Shown one piece after another: positions 52,433 to 61,420 of a stretch of 64,000 bases of DNA. Position 1 is the first letter of the stretch. Each line of letters starts with the position of its first letter. Location: assembly GCA_013911065.1 (NCBI GenBank), contig JACERV010000019.1, positions 1 through 64,000 on the forward strand, read 5' to 3'. The stretch comes from Ruminococcus sp. (lineage in GTDB: Bacteria; Bacillota; Clostridia; Lachnospirales; Lachnospiraceae). Below the pieces are notes generated by a model. That model was not told the origin of the DNA and ran no database searches. It worked only from the letters and a program-made list of their open reading frames with translations. The position numbers and the translations under genes were made by a program.

Positions 52433-53290
52433 TTATAAAATTGCTTCGTTTATTGAATACTGAATCTCAATGAGGTCGCTCACAAAATATGTGTTGTCAC
52501 CACCCGGAAGCTTCCAACTTACACTAACGCTTCCCGGCTGAAAGTAACCATTCTGTTCTTTGTAATCAGAATAGGTTACATACCACGGCACCAGCGAGCT
52601 GCCTTTCCCATTTTCGTCCATGTATCTGTCCTCGGTATCAAAACGTATAATATTGCCATTATTGCCAAAGGTAAATCTTCCTTTGGCAGTAACACCCTTA
52701 AATGAAATCTTACCTTCAACGGTGCAATCGTCAACTGCTGTCCAGGACACATATTCCTGTAAAAACAAGGACGGCATATACACTGCGTCTGCCAACGCCG
52801 TTATCAACTGACCTTGGTCCATTTCGGCCCCAGTAGAGCAGAAAAGCCGGAACTGCTTGGCAAGCACACCTGTCATAGAGCCGAATCCATTCAACATGCT
52901 ATCTTTGGCCTGTAATGGAATCCCCGCAATTCGTCCTGACAAGAAAGCATGCCGGTCAGGTCTGCTTACAAAATTAACCTGCATGAATTTAATTTTAATT
53001 GGGTTTTTACCTGCCGACATACGAAACTTTGTGTTGTGAAAATATATCAGCATGTTATCCATAAGGGGCTTTCCTATATAGCCCCCGTTGATGATGTGCT
53101 GCCGGAGCAGAGCAGGCAGCTCAGCAACATAATCTTCTGTAAATATACTCTGTATGCTTCTTTGCATATTTGTTTCGGTCAAAGAATCTTTTACATCTGT
53201 CAGATATTGTTTCCAAAGTCTGCCGCCGGGTATTGCCAAGTAAATCACTATGATTGCCAGCACAATCAAAACTATCACTATCCAAAGCAT
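52433..53290 (-). CDS. Membrane-anchored DUF6544-like protein
   Basis: A 285-residue protein: one N-terminal helix (IVIVLIVLAIIVIYLAIPG) and a large, probably external, domain with FHNTKFRMSAGKNPIKIKF and SWTAVDDCTVEGKISFKGV. This is the pattern of DUF6544 proteins, whose function is unknown. The ATG at 53290 is chosen; a GTG three codons earlier is possible. It faces splB tail to tail with only 12 bases between stops. Confidence 0.6.
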   Translation of the reverse strand: MLWIVIVLIVLAIIVIYLAIPGGRLWKQYLTDVKDSLTETNMQRSIQSIFTEDYVAELPALLRQHIINGGYIGKPLMDNMLIYFHNTKFRMSAGKNPIKIKFMQVNFVSRPDRHAFLSGRIAGIPLQAKDSMLNGFGSMTGVLAKQFRLFCSTGAEMDQGQLITALADAVYMPSLFLQEYVSWTAVDDCTVEGKISFKGVTAKGRFTFGNNGNIIRFDTEDRYMDENGKGSSLVPWYVTYSDYKEQNGYFQPGSVSVSWKLPGGDNTYFVSDLIEIQYSINEAIL

Positions 53291-53406
53291 ATATTCCACC
53301 TCATATTCCTATCACGGGCACTCAATAAATTTCGTACTATATAAGAGAAGAGATTAACACCTCTATTCTTATTTTGGTCGAGTAGTAATGACATTCCCCA
53401 AAAATA

Positions 53407-53466
53407 AAAAAAGCACTAAACTGCCAGCGCAGTGATTCGAAAGCTAGTAATTAGTGCTCCTTTTTA
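53407..53466 (-). terminator. Terminator of the amino-acid permease gene
   Basis: AGCACTAA (53412-53419) pairs with TTAGTGCT (53451-53458), with an inner ACTGC/GCAGT stem; a long T run follows on the minus strand. The rest of 53291-53544 has no gene. Confidence 0.75.
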
Positions 53467-53544
53467 AATTCTATTCTATCACTTTGAAAGAAACCCGTAA
53501 ACCTTTAAAATAGAATCTCAAAACTGTCTTTTGGTTTTCTAAAT

Positions 53545-54873
53545 TTATTTGCTATAATACTTCTTTACAAGAATATATACAGGCAGGCCCAGTAAGGTGA
53601 TGCCGATACTGCCAATAGACAGCAGTCTGGAGGAAGAACCTGACAGGAAAAGCTGGCTTACCATCACATAGAGGCCGCTTAAAATTGCCAAAATAGGTAT
53701 GACGGGATAAAAAGGCACCTTGTATTTACGTGGAAGGTCAGGTTTTGTTCTGCGCAGCTTCATTACACAAGCGAAGGTCAAGGTATAGAAAATCCAGCAG
53801 GAGAATACTGCAAGATCAGTCAGCATATCAAACTTGCCGCTTAAAGAATAAAGGCAAGCCAAAAATCCCACTAAGAAGATGGAATTGGCCGGAACCTGAT
53901 TTTTATTCAAACTGCCCAGGCGGTTGCTTGCGGGCAAAGTATTCTGGCGGGCCAGCAAGTAGGCGACCCGGGAGCCGGACATCAGGAACCCGTTGGCAGC
54001 CCCGATAACGGAAATGATAATGCCGATTTTAATCAGCAGACCTCCTATTGGCCCAAAAATCTGCATAGCCACTGCGGAAGCAGGAGATTCCAAATTCATA
54101 AGCTGATCCGCCGGTATTACCCACAAATAAGCTATGTTGATAATGAAATATACAGCCATGATGATGGAGACACCGCCAACGATTGCCCGGGGAAGATCTT
54201 TGCTGGGATTTTTCATCTCGCCTGCGATAGTTCCTACATTTGTCCAGCCCTCAAAGGCAAAAAGTACCGCCAGCAGCGTAGAGCCGAGAACGGCTGCCGA
54301 GTTTTTACCCTCTGCAACCATTGGGGTAAAGACAGGGTTATTTCCGCTGCCGAAAATAAAGCCAAAGATCATTAAGAGTAACAGAGGTATCAATTTGCAT
54401 ATGGTAGAGACTACTTGAATACCGCCGGCAGTTTTAGAACCCAGTGTATTCATGACAACTAAGGTGATGATTACAGCCATAGCTATGGGCAGAGCGTACT
54501 GCATGCCTAAGTAGGCACCCAGCTCTGAGCCAACCTTGACGCCATAGCCTGCCAAAAATGCGGGGTAAAAAATCACCGTCTGCATCCAGCCGGCCAGGAA
54601 GCCGATTTTTTCGTTGTAAACCTCACCTAGATAAGCTACCATGCCGCCTGTCTTTGGAATAAGGATTGCCACCTCCGCAAAGGTGAGGGCAGCTACGATG
54701 CTTGCAAAACCTCCGGCAATCCATGCCAGCATACCCATGCCGGGAGCGCCGCCTGTAGCCTGATAAATGGCATACGGCTTAAAAAATACGCCTGCACCGA
54801 TAACGCAGCCTACGACAATTGACATGGCTGTTGCAACGCCTAAATTCTTCTTAAGTCCTTGATTATTTTCCAT
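53545..54873 (-). CDS. APC-family amino acid permease
   Basis: A 442-residue APC-superfamily transporter with twelve predicted helices. Helix 1 has the substrate-binding GCVIGAGVFFKP, and later VLFAFEGWTNVGTIAGEMKNP is typical of LAT/Ser-Thr exchanger relatives. It probably imports or exchanges an amino acid; which one is not evident. GGAGAAAAG precedes the ATG. The gene is flanked by terminators and stands alone. Confidence 0.88.
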   Translation of the reverse strand: MENNQGLKKNLGVATAMSIVVGCVIGAGVFFKPYAIYQATGGAPGMGMLAWIAGGFASIVAALTFAEVAILIPKTGGMVAYLGEVYNEKIGFLAGWMQTVIFYPAFLAGYGVKVGSELGAYLGMQYALPIAMAVIITLVVMNTLGSKTAGGIQVVSTICKLIPLLLLMIFGFIFGSGNNPVFTPMVAEGKNSAAVLGSTLLAVLFAFEGWTNVGTIAGEMKNPSKDLPRAIVGGVSIIMAVYFIINIAYLWVIPADQLMNLESPASAVAMQIFGPIGGLLIKIGIIISVIGAANGFLMSGSRVAYLLARQNTLPASNRLGSLNKNQVPANSIFLVGFLACLYSLSGKFDMLTDLAVFSCWIFYTLTFACVMKLRRTKPDLPRKYKVPFYPVIPILAILSGLYVMVSQLFLSGSSSRLLSIGSIGITLLGLPVYILVKKYYSK

Positions 54874-54995
54874 AGTGTCTTCTTTTCTCCTTTACCGCCT
54901 GCAAAATTAGGTCTGTTTTCTTTAAGCCGCCATATATTTTTCCCTTACTGCGCTTAAAGGAATATTATAGCATATTATTAAAAAGTAAAAAGGCA

Positions 54996-56474
54996 TCAAT
55001 CCCTAGAATTTACATATCGGAATCCCCGATAGTTTCCTCCTGACGATTTTGCAGGTATCTCTTCTGCCTGACGCTGGGTTTGTTCTTCCGGTAATCCTAT
55101 GTTGTCTATATTATTATATTTGCCGCAGCTTTCCACCCCCTGGGGAAACGTAAAAACATTATGAGGATCATATTTTTGTTTGATCTCTTTCAGACATTCA
55201 ACATGACATCCGTAATATTCACTCTTATAGCAGCACAGTGCATCATAAGGAAAATTTACATAAGATCCTGTTGTGAGTGGAACCAGACACGGGAACTGTT
55301 GATTGATCCACTCAGAATTGACACAGGCAAAACGGCTGTCCTCCCAAATGGTCTCTATCCATATAATATAATGTGCATTGCGGTGAAAAAATGCGGTATC
55401 ATTCACACACGTTTCGGCTACTTTACCACCCAGCGCATACATAGACAGTCCTGCATAAACAGAGCCATCCGGACGATTTTGAATCAAATCTACAATATCG
55501 CTGACTTCGCACAGACTAAACTGTCTGTAAACAAACCGGCTGGCAGATTGGAATTTTTCAAAGTCAGGATATGAGCTGCCAAGTATGGTTACGGCTTCTA
55601 AGAAGGTTACATACTGAATATCCGAGACAGCTCCTGGCAAATCCAAAAAACTTTGAACAAAACAAGCTGCTTCTTCCGGCTCACCATAGAAAATTCCTCT
55701 TACCAGCATGGATAGACCATCTGCGTCGGAATTGTAGATTCTCGATATCAAAGTGAGACGTTGATCCGCATGACACAGCCATGTTTGCCATGTTTCCAGG
55801 AATAGCTTTTGTGTCTGTGCATCTGAATGAAGGTAGTCAATCTCAATCAGCGTAACATTTTGGATAGGTGGAGGGAGCCTGAACGTCATAGAAATAACAA
55901 CACCAAAATTTCCTCCGCCCGCACCACGGCAGGCCCAGAATAAATCCTCATTGCACCTGCTATTTGCTTTGATAATCTGACCATCATAATTAACCAGTGT
56001 AATCTCTTCCAGGCTGTCGCATCCCAAACCGAAGCAGCGGCAGGAAAGCCCCCATCCGCCACCAAGTGCATACCCGCTGACGCCTACCGTTGGACAAGTT
56101 CCGCCCGGGAAGGGGTACCCTTTAGATGCTATATATTTGTATAGCTCACGGTTTGTCACACCGCCCTGCACACAAACAGTATGGGACTGCTGATTTAGTT
56201 CTATATCTTTCATTCTGCTTACATCAATTATGAGAATACCATTTCCATTGGAATATCCTTCGTAATTGTGGCCGCCGCTCCGGATTCGCAGTTCAACCTT
56301 GTTTCGCCTTGCCCACAGCACTGCATTGGACACATCCTCTGCCGTCCCGCAATAATTGATAATAAGTGGATAGTGCTGAACTGCATGGTTCCAGCCTTGT
56401 CTGTCTTCGTTATAAGAAGCATCACAAGGCGTAACAATAGAACCGCTTAATCCACAAAGAAAAGAAGCATCCAT
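54996..56474 (-). CDS. Berberine-bridge-type FAD oxidoreductase
   Basis: A 492-residue FAD-binding PCMH protein with C-terminal BBE motif. Covalent flavin sites are visible: His in SGGHNYEGYS and Cys in GGTCPTVGVSGY, suggesting bicovalent FAD; GGGWG follows. The C-terminal YYGCHVECLKEIKQKYDP is the BBE segment. Members oxidise alcohols, sugars or secondary metabolites, usually with oxygen; in an anaerobe another acceptor would be needed. The start at 56474 follows AGGAGGG. Substrate unknown. Confidence 0.85.
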   Translation of the reverse strand: MDASFLCGLSGSIVTPCDASYNEDRQGWNHAVQHYPLIINYCGTAEDVSNAVLWARRNKVELRIRSGGHNYEGYSNGNGILIIDVSRMKDIELNQQSHTVCVQGGVTNRELYKYIASKGYPFPGGTCPTVGVSGYALGGGWGLSCRCFGLGCDSLEEITLVNYDGQIIKANSRCNEDLFWACRGAGGGNFGVVISMTFRLPPPIQNVTLIEIDYLHSDAQTQKLFLETWQTWLCHADQRLTLISRIYNSDADGLSMLVRGIFYGEPEEAACFVQSFLDLPGAVSDIQYVTFLEAVTILGSSYPDFEKFQSASRFVYRQFSLCEVSDIVDLIQNRPDGSVYAGLSMYALGGKVAETCVNDTAFFHRNAHYIIWIETIWEDSRFACVNSEWINQQFPCLVPLTTGSYVNFPYDALCCYKSEYYGCHVECLKEIKQKYDPHNVFTFPQGVESCGKYNNIDNIGLPEEQTQRQAEEIPAKSSGGNYRGFRYVNSRD

Positions 56475-56629
56475 CAAATCCCTCCTTTTTTATTCTTGAT
56501 TTATTGTCAGTTCAACTTCCGGGAACTGTATTTTATTATATGCAACGGTGTTTTAACGAGTTCACCGCAGCAAATTGCGATATGGTGAATATATGAAGAT
56601 ATGGACAAAGATTCTCTTGGAGTATATCA

Positions 56630-56661
56630 AAGGCAGATATCTGGAAACAGATATCTGCCTT
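56630..56661. terminator. Perfect inverted repeat, probable terminator
   Basis: A 14-bp perfect stem (56630-56643 with 56648-56661) with GAAA loop lies just after the ABC permease stop (reading leftwards). The T run is poor. Confidence 0.55.
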
Positions 56662-56710
56662 ATGGAAGTAATATAACTAAGCCAAAATTCTCCCGCTGTG
56701 GATTCTTAAT

Positions 56711-57475
56711 TTATAATTGCTTCTTTCTAAATATCAATACTGATAACACTACCAAAAACAACGAAAGCAGGCAGGAGATTAAGATAGGACAATAGAGTGA
56801 AGATACTTCTATAGAGTTTGTTACAAGTCCCAAATTGTCAGTCGCCAACGAAATCGGATTATACCTATGCGTTGCTGGGATTATATTTACGAGCATACAG
56901 ACTACTATTGCCGTGCCTGTGATGAGTAAGCATCCGTAATTGCTCTTTGTCAGGGTCGCTGCGAACAATAATACCGCAAGTAAAAACACACCAAACAGCC
57001 ACAGGCAGAACGTAGAAAATAATAAATTCACTGTTAAGTCCCCGGGAAAAAGGTACACCGTGTAACCATAAGTCAGTCCGAAGCATAGTGCAATACTGGT
57101 CGTCCAAACCAGAACCATACAGGTGTATTTTGAGAGGATGACCACAGTCCGAGATAATCCCTTTGTCAGCATGATGATGAGCGTTCCTTTTGACAGCTCC
57201 CAGGACAAAATGCTGCTAAACAGGATCGTCATCACAATCAGTCCCATTTGTGTCGCATTTTTGAAAAACTGTGTCCAGGCGTCAAAAGCAGTCGCCTCCG
57301 GCAAAGACATGGAGATGCTGTCCGCCATAAGACTTCCAAGTATTTCAGGCAGCAGTTTTGCCATGAGGGGATTTGTGATTCCAAAAACCGCGAAGACCAT
57401 CAGCATAATGAGCAGCTTATAGGTTTTTGTGTATTCAAAAATCTCTTTTTTCAAAAAAACCGTGTAGTTTCTCAT
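56711..57475 (-). CDS. ABC-2 type permease
   Basis: A 254-residue permease with six membrane helices. It overlaps the end of the ATPase gene by four bases (ATGA), so translation is coupled. With the ATPase, a PLDc_N-type small membrane protein and an XRE regulator it forms a four-gene cassette similar to bacteriocin/antibiotic immunity exporters. Cargo unknown. Confidence 0.8.
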   Translation of the reverse strand: MRNYTVFLKKEIFEYTKTYKLLIMLMVFAVFGITNPLMAKLLPEILGSLMADSISMSLPEATAFDAWTQFFKNATQMGLIVMTILFSSILSWELSKGTLIIMLTKGLSRTVVILSKYTCMVLVWTTSIALCFGLTYGYTVYLFPGDLTVNLLFSTFCLWLFGVFLLAVLLFAATLTKSNYGCLLITGTAIVVCMLVNIIPATHRYNPISLATDNLGLVTNSIEVSSLYCPILISCLLSLFLVVLSVLIFRKKQL

Positions 57476-58392
57476 TGCACCGCCTCCATAAACAGACTTT
57501 CCAGCGTTGGTTCCATAGCTGCAAACTTAAGCGGTACAATCTGCTTTTGCGATAACACGCTCAGCAGAAAATGTCCGCCCACATTGTGATCGGCAACCAA
57601 TGCGGTCACAGAGTTTCCGCTGCGCGATAAACTGATTGCCGGTTGCCTCAGTTCCTCCGCGTTCTCGAATAAAGACGCTTCCTCCAAACTACCGAATTCA
57701 AGAATAAACCCGTTATGCCTGTGGCGCTCTTTTATTTCAGAAAGCGTACCATGCAACGTCAGCCTGCCTTTGTGCAATACCGCAATGCGGTCACAGACTC
57801 TTTCTACGTCTGACAGGATATGGGTGGAAAACACAACTGTTGTTTTTCCTTTCACTGCAAGTAAGATGTCTAGTATTTCCTTTCTGCCGATTGGGTCAAG
57901 TGCCGATGTCGGTTCGTCACAGATAAGAAGTTTGGGCTCGTTCAGCAAGGCCTGTGCGATACCAAGGCGTTGCTTCATTCCCCTCGAAAACCCGCTGATT
58001 TTCTTTTTTTCGTCTTTCAACCCCACAAGCGACAGTAATTCTTCGCTCTTCAATTTGGTTCTCGCTTTCGTAAGGCCGGTTATTTCACCGCATAGCTTCA
58101 AATATTCCAATGGCCTCATGTATCCATAGAACTCCGGAACATCAGGAAGAAAGCCGATGCTGCGGTTGGTTTTTGTTTCGCCATACGCAACCTTTTCACC
58201 GCATACGGTTACACTTCCGCTGTCCGGCTTCAATAATCCGAGAACAATTTTCATCGTTGTTGTTTTACCCGCGCCATTCTGCCCGACAAAACCAAATATA
58301 GAATGCTCCGGCACATCCATGTCCAATCCACTGAGCACTTCATAGTTTCCAAAGTGCTTGAAAAGCTGATTAACCTCTAAAATACCCATCAT
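57472..58392 (-). CDS. ABC transporter ATP-binding protein
   Basis: A 306-residue exporter ATPase: Walker A GQNGAGKTT, Q-loop IGFLPDVPEF, signature GFSRGMKQRLG (Arg in place of the second Gly-Gly Gly), Walker B LLICDEPTSALD, switch His STHILSD. The C-terminal extension is of CcmA type. The ATG overlaps the TGA of the small gene upstream (ATGA). The frame beginning at 58464 lacks a ribosome-binding site. Confidence 0.87.
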   Translation of the reverse strand: MMGILEVNQLFKHFGNYEVLSGLDMDVPEHSIFGFVGQNGAGKTTTMKIVLGLLKPDSGSVTVCGEKVAYGETKTNRSIGFLPDVPEFYGYMRPLEYLKLCGEITGLTKARTKLKSEELLSLVGLKDEKKKISGFSRGMKQRLGIAQALLNEPKLLICDEPTSALDPIGRKEILDILLAVKGKTTVVFSTHILSDVERVCDRIAVLHKGRLTLHGTLSEIKERHRHNGFILEFGSLEEASLFENAEELRQPAISLSRSGNSVTALVADHNVGGHFLLSVLSQKQIVPLKFAAMEPTLESLFMEAVQ

Positions 58393-58595
58393 TCTTCCCC
58401 CCTGCCGAAGGCGAAGTATACAACCGAGCCGATAATCTGGACGAACATGACAATCAAAGCCCACATCACTTTATTCCCGAAACGGTAATGGGGATGCCGC
58501 AGCACATGAACAAGGGCGGTAATACCAAGTGCAACCTGCGCGGCAACCAGTGGAATGAGAAACGGCAAATATTCCTTCAATATAGCTAAATCCAT
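58389..58595 (-). CDS. Small PLDc_N-domain membrane protein
   Basis: A 68-residue protein with two membrane helices (about 10-32 and 44-62) and the PLDc_N pattern (HPHYRFGNKVMWALIV, GSVVYFAFGR). It is related to the N-terminal anchor of cardiolipin synthase-like proteins and to small immunity-associated proteins. It lies between the XRE regulator and the ABC genes of the same cassette. AGGAGG precedes its ATG. Confidence 0.75.
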   Translation of the reverse strand: MDLAILKEYLPFLIPLVAAQVALGITALVHVLRHPHYRFGNKVMWALIVMFVQIIGSVVYFAFGRGEE

Positions 58596-58607
58596 GATGC
58601 ACTCCTC

Positions 58608-59714
58608 CTAACAATTGTTTTTTAGTTTTTCTGAAATCCTCTGAAAGCGGCGCTCATCAGCCAATGCAGAAAACACGGGATTATTTACCACCCCGTCGGC
58701 CATACTCTGGCGGACGATTTTCTCATCCCGGGGCAGGGCGGTTCCTAAATCAAACTCTTCAAACCACTCATCTATCAGATTGAAGTAATCATCTCCTTTT
58801 AATTGCAACGGATAAATATCTCCTGTGACAAGCTCCACGTATTCTTCAAGGATTTCCAAGGCTCTTTCTGTATTTCCAAGCAGCATATATCCGTGCGCAG
58901 CCAAGATGTGGAACTTTATGAGTATCGAAGGGTGAAGATTTTTTAAGTCAAAAGCCTCAGCGACCGCAAGCGCTCGCCTGTATGTTTCATCAAACTGTTC
59001 CGGCTCGTCTGTACAAAGCATAAGATAATCGGGAAAGGCACCAAAAAGAGAAGCCATATGCTGGTAGATGCCGACTTGCAGTGTGGATTTGGCTTCCCGG
59101 GGTTTGCCAATCATTTGGTAGGCTGGCGCAAGTAGAGTTTCCGCAGAAATTATCTTCCGGCTTGTTCCTTCAAGCAGCTCTATAACCTCATTTGGATTAC
59201 CCAGCGTCAAGGCGCAGAATGCCTCCATATTTAATGAGAGCTGCTTAAGCTCCGCATCTTCACTTTCTTTTTTCACCCGGATAAACAGCTCTTTGGCTTC
59301 GGCAATCACAGAGAAGGCTTTATCCATGTCACCGGATTCCATGCTGTTGTTTACGAGCAGTGCGCCAATTTGGAAGAGCAACGGAAAGCAGGAGAAATAC
59401 TTTTTAGCAATCTCACGGCAGCACTCCAATACTTCATCGAATGGTTTTGAAGCAAAATCGGCGGATAGTCTTAGATACAATTTACGGATATCCCCTTTGC
59501 TCATTTGCGGCTCATAGCCCATAAGCTCATCAATGCTAATATTGAAAAAGGCCGCAAGCTGCGGGAGAAAAGTAATATCAGGATAACTTTGGTTTGTTTC
59601 CCATTTAGAAACGGAAGCCTTTGATACTCCAATGTAGCTTGCAAGATCGTCTTGAGTCAGCCCTTTTTCTCTGCGCTTGTTGATGATGGCTCTGGCAATA
59701 TTGATTTCTTTCAT
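58608..59714 (-). CDS. XRE-family regulator with TPR-like C-terminus
   Basis: A 368-residue protein: N-terminal helix-turn-helix (REKGLTQDDLASYIGVSKASVSKW is spread over residues 13-36) and a helical repeat region with TPR character. Such proteins often respond to a peptide. It opens the cassette with the ABC exporter. Three copies of an 8-base element overlap its promoter, which suggests autoregulation. The start at 59714 follows GGAGG with eight bases; the frame from 59762 includes the promoter. Confidence 0.82.
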   Translation of the reverse strand: MKEINIARAIINKRREKGLTQDDLASYIGVSKASVSKWETNQSYPDITFLPQLAAFFNISIDELMGYEPQMSKGDIRKLYLRLSADFASKPFDEVLECCREIAKKYFSCFPLLFQIGALLVNNSMESGDMDKAFSVIAEAKELFIRVKKESEDAELKQLSLNMEAFCALTLGNPNEVIELLEGTSRKIISAETLLAPAYQMIGKPREAKSTLQVGIYQHMASLFGAFPDYLMLCTDEPEQFDETYRRALAVAEAFDLKNLHPSILIKFHILAAHGYMLLGNTERALEILEEYVELVTGDIYPLQLKGDDYFNLIDEWFEEFDLGTALPRDEKIVRQSMADGVVNNPVFSALADERRFQRISEKLKNNC

Positions 59715-59733
59715 GTTCATCACCTCCACTATT

Positions 59734-59762
59734 ATTATACTGGCTAACAAAATCAACCTCAA
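59734..59762 (-). promoter_or_regulatory. Promoter of the XRE/ABC cassette
   Basis: On the minus strand TTGAGG (59762-59757) and TATAAT (59739-59734) are spaced by 17 bases, 20 bases before the start codon, implying a short leader. Confidence 0.65.
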
Positions 59763-59797
59763 TGGATTTGTAGTTGATTTCCGGTGATTAAATCAAC
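59750..59797. promoter_or_regulatory. Putative XRE operator, three GTTGATTT sites
   Basis: GTTGATTT-N9-AAATCAAC forms a perfect dyad (59773-59797). A third copy, AAATCAAC at 59750-59757, touches the -35 element. The arrangement fits binding by the adjacent XRE regulator. Confidence 0.55.
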
Positions 59798-59900
59798 TGC
59801 AGGGAAACTTATGGTGTTGCGTGAGATAACTCCCGCCTGTACGAAGATGGTTTTGGCGTATCCTGCAAAGCCGCTTCCTTTCTGAGTTTAGGGCAAAAGA

Positions 59901-59924
59901 AAAGAGCGATCATGATGATCGCCC
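59901..59924 (-). terminator. Terminator of the hydrolase gene
   Basis: An 8-bp stem (59906-59913 with 59915-59922 around the centre) followed on the minus strand by TTTTCTTTT, 40 bases after the hydrolase stop. Confidence 0.6.
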
Positions 59925-59964
59925 AATAATTATAAATACTTGGTACCTTGTTTAGATTTTAATG

Positions 59965-60963
59965 TTAAATTGGCAGAAACTCTACAGGCCTAAATATTGA
60001 GCCGAGATCGATAAGCTTTTGATTCCATTGATTAGATTTGTCATCATTGATGGATGCCTTATAAATTTGCTGGTTTGTATGGGTATTCACAAAATAGTCC
60101 CCTTTTTCTTGGTTTATAAAAGCCGTGTACAATGTGAAATCTGAAGTATCGCGCCCTGTCATTATAACACCCTTAGGTATACTTACGCTTTTAAGACACT
60201 GGAAACAAAGCCCTACGGCGGAATTATCATCTGGGGGTGTGTATGTGTGTTCTTTTATAAATGCTGTGCGCACAAATCTTTCAGGTGACGCAAACCCTCC
60301 GGGAAGTCCAAGGGTTCCTCCGGCTTGGCTGGGTGCAGAAAGCTTCACTTCTCCCCATTGGGTGTTTTCACATTGGATGGAAGTGACATTTGTATAATTA
60401 TTAAGATTTGTCATGTGCCAAGAAAAATCTGGTGCATTTGTAAGTACTCCAATTTGATTTTGAAAAACGGTAAATCCCTTTTCGGTTTTCTCAATAACCA
60501 CGCATCTTCCGCTTTTTTCCGTCGCAATCCAATGAAGCGGTGCGGCGGTTTTAGTTACTGGGTCGGCTTTACCAATAAGGCTCACTTCCTTAACGGCTTG
60601 CTTTACATCAGAAACTGTTGAACATCTTCCAAGTATATATTTTAGAAAATCAAAAGCGGCAAGCTGAATTTTTTGTGTGCTTTGGTAAAGTGAATCATAT
60701 TTTGCACAACCGCTGAAATAAAGAGCAGCTGCAGCGAAACCTGTTTCATTTACACCATCAAAAAATGATAAAAGCCCCTCAAGCTGCTGCCCAATGCCAA
60801 TAAACTTATACCTTGTTGTTATTTTTCTCATATCTGCAGCGCTTTTCCATATATATTGCCGTGGTACTATAAAAAAATGAGGATCGATATCATGAGAAAA
60901 ATCCATATTTCTTCCAAAAAAACTTTTATTTTGCAGTGTTTTCATTGTTATTGAGGTGCACAT
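59965..60963 (-). CDS. Choloylglycine hydrolase / penicillin V acylase family protein
   Basis: A 332-residue Ntn-hydrolase. The catalytic Cys2 would be exposed by removal of Met1; R18 and D21 (FGRNMDFS), the Asn in LTNAPDF and the Arg in ASPERFVR match the bile-salt-hydrolase/penicillin-acylase active site. It may cleave conjugated bile salts, penicillin V or N-acyl compounds; the sequence alone does not decide, and a bile salt hydrolase is plausible for a gut anaerobe. GGAGAAT precedes the ATG closely. No signal peptide, so it acts in the cytoplasm. Confidence 0.85.
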   Translation of the reverse strand: MCTSITMKTLQNKSFFGRNMDFSHDIDPHFFIVPRQYIWKSAADMRKITTRYKFIGIGQQLEGLLSFFDGVNETGFAAAALYFSGCAKYDSLYQSTQKIQLAAFDFLKYILGRCSTVSDVKQAVKEVSLIGKADPVTKTAAPLHWIATEKSGRCVVIEKTEKGFTVFQNQIGVLTNAPDFSWHMTNLNNYTNVTSIQCENTQWGEVKLSAPSQAGGTLGLPGGFASPERFVRTAFIKEHTYTPPDDNSAVGLCFQCLKSVSIPKGVIMTGRDTSDFTLYTAFINQEKGDYFVNTHTNQQIYKASINDDKSNQWNQKLIDLGSIFRPVEFLPI

Positions 60964-61213
60964 TATCTATTCTCCATTAAAAACTTTTATATAGAATATG
61001 TATATGAGGATTAAGAAGAAAAAGAATAATATGAATCTTTACACAGGAACATATGATTTAGGAAGATTAAGCTTATAAATCTCCACAGTTTCTGTGTTCA
61101 ACAAATGTTTTTTCGCGGCTAAATTTTCCATATTTTCGGTATCAGTGTGAAATTACTGTATTGCATAAAGAATAGCATGAATTCTCGTTTATCAAACGTC
61201 CCATTTTTTATAA
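60964..61213. other. Gene-free gap
   Basis: A+T-rich 250-bp stretch between the hydrolase gene and the first recombinase remnant. No gene or clear signal is seen; it should contain the hydrolase promoter and the left breakpoint of the recombinase element. Confidence 0.5.
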
Positions 61214-61420
61214 TTATCTCCTGGGCGCGGCTTCCACAGTTTCCGTCGTTCCTTTGGTGCGGGACTGCTCGAATCTGAAATTTCACTGGATATGCTTAGC
61301 GAATTGCTTGGGCATACTCACATGGATTCGGCAAAGCCATACCTTGCTGCAAATGAACTGGGATTAAAAAGTTGTGCCATTGGATTGATTTCTATCGAGA
61401 AAGCAGGTGAGGGATGGTGA
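61214..61420 (+). pseudogene. C-terminal remnant of a tyrosine recombinase (RitA-like)
   Basis: The frame reads FHSFRRSFGAGLLES with the His and Arg of the active site, then ELLGHTHMDSAKPYLAANE with the last His and catalytic Tyr, and stops at 61418. The N-terminal and central parts are absent. The stop overlaps the start of the next recombinase gene by seven bases, as in trios of overlapping recombinases. Confidence 0.75.

Noticed and set aside
61080-61243. Short repeat TCCACAGTTTC at 61082 and 61230 as element border
   Set aside because: The match is about 13 of 15 bases and lies partly within recombinase coding sequence, so chance is a sufficient explanation.
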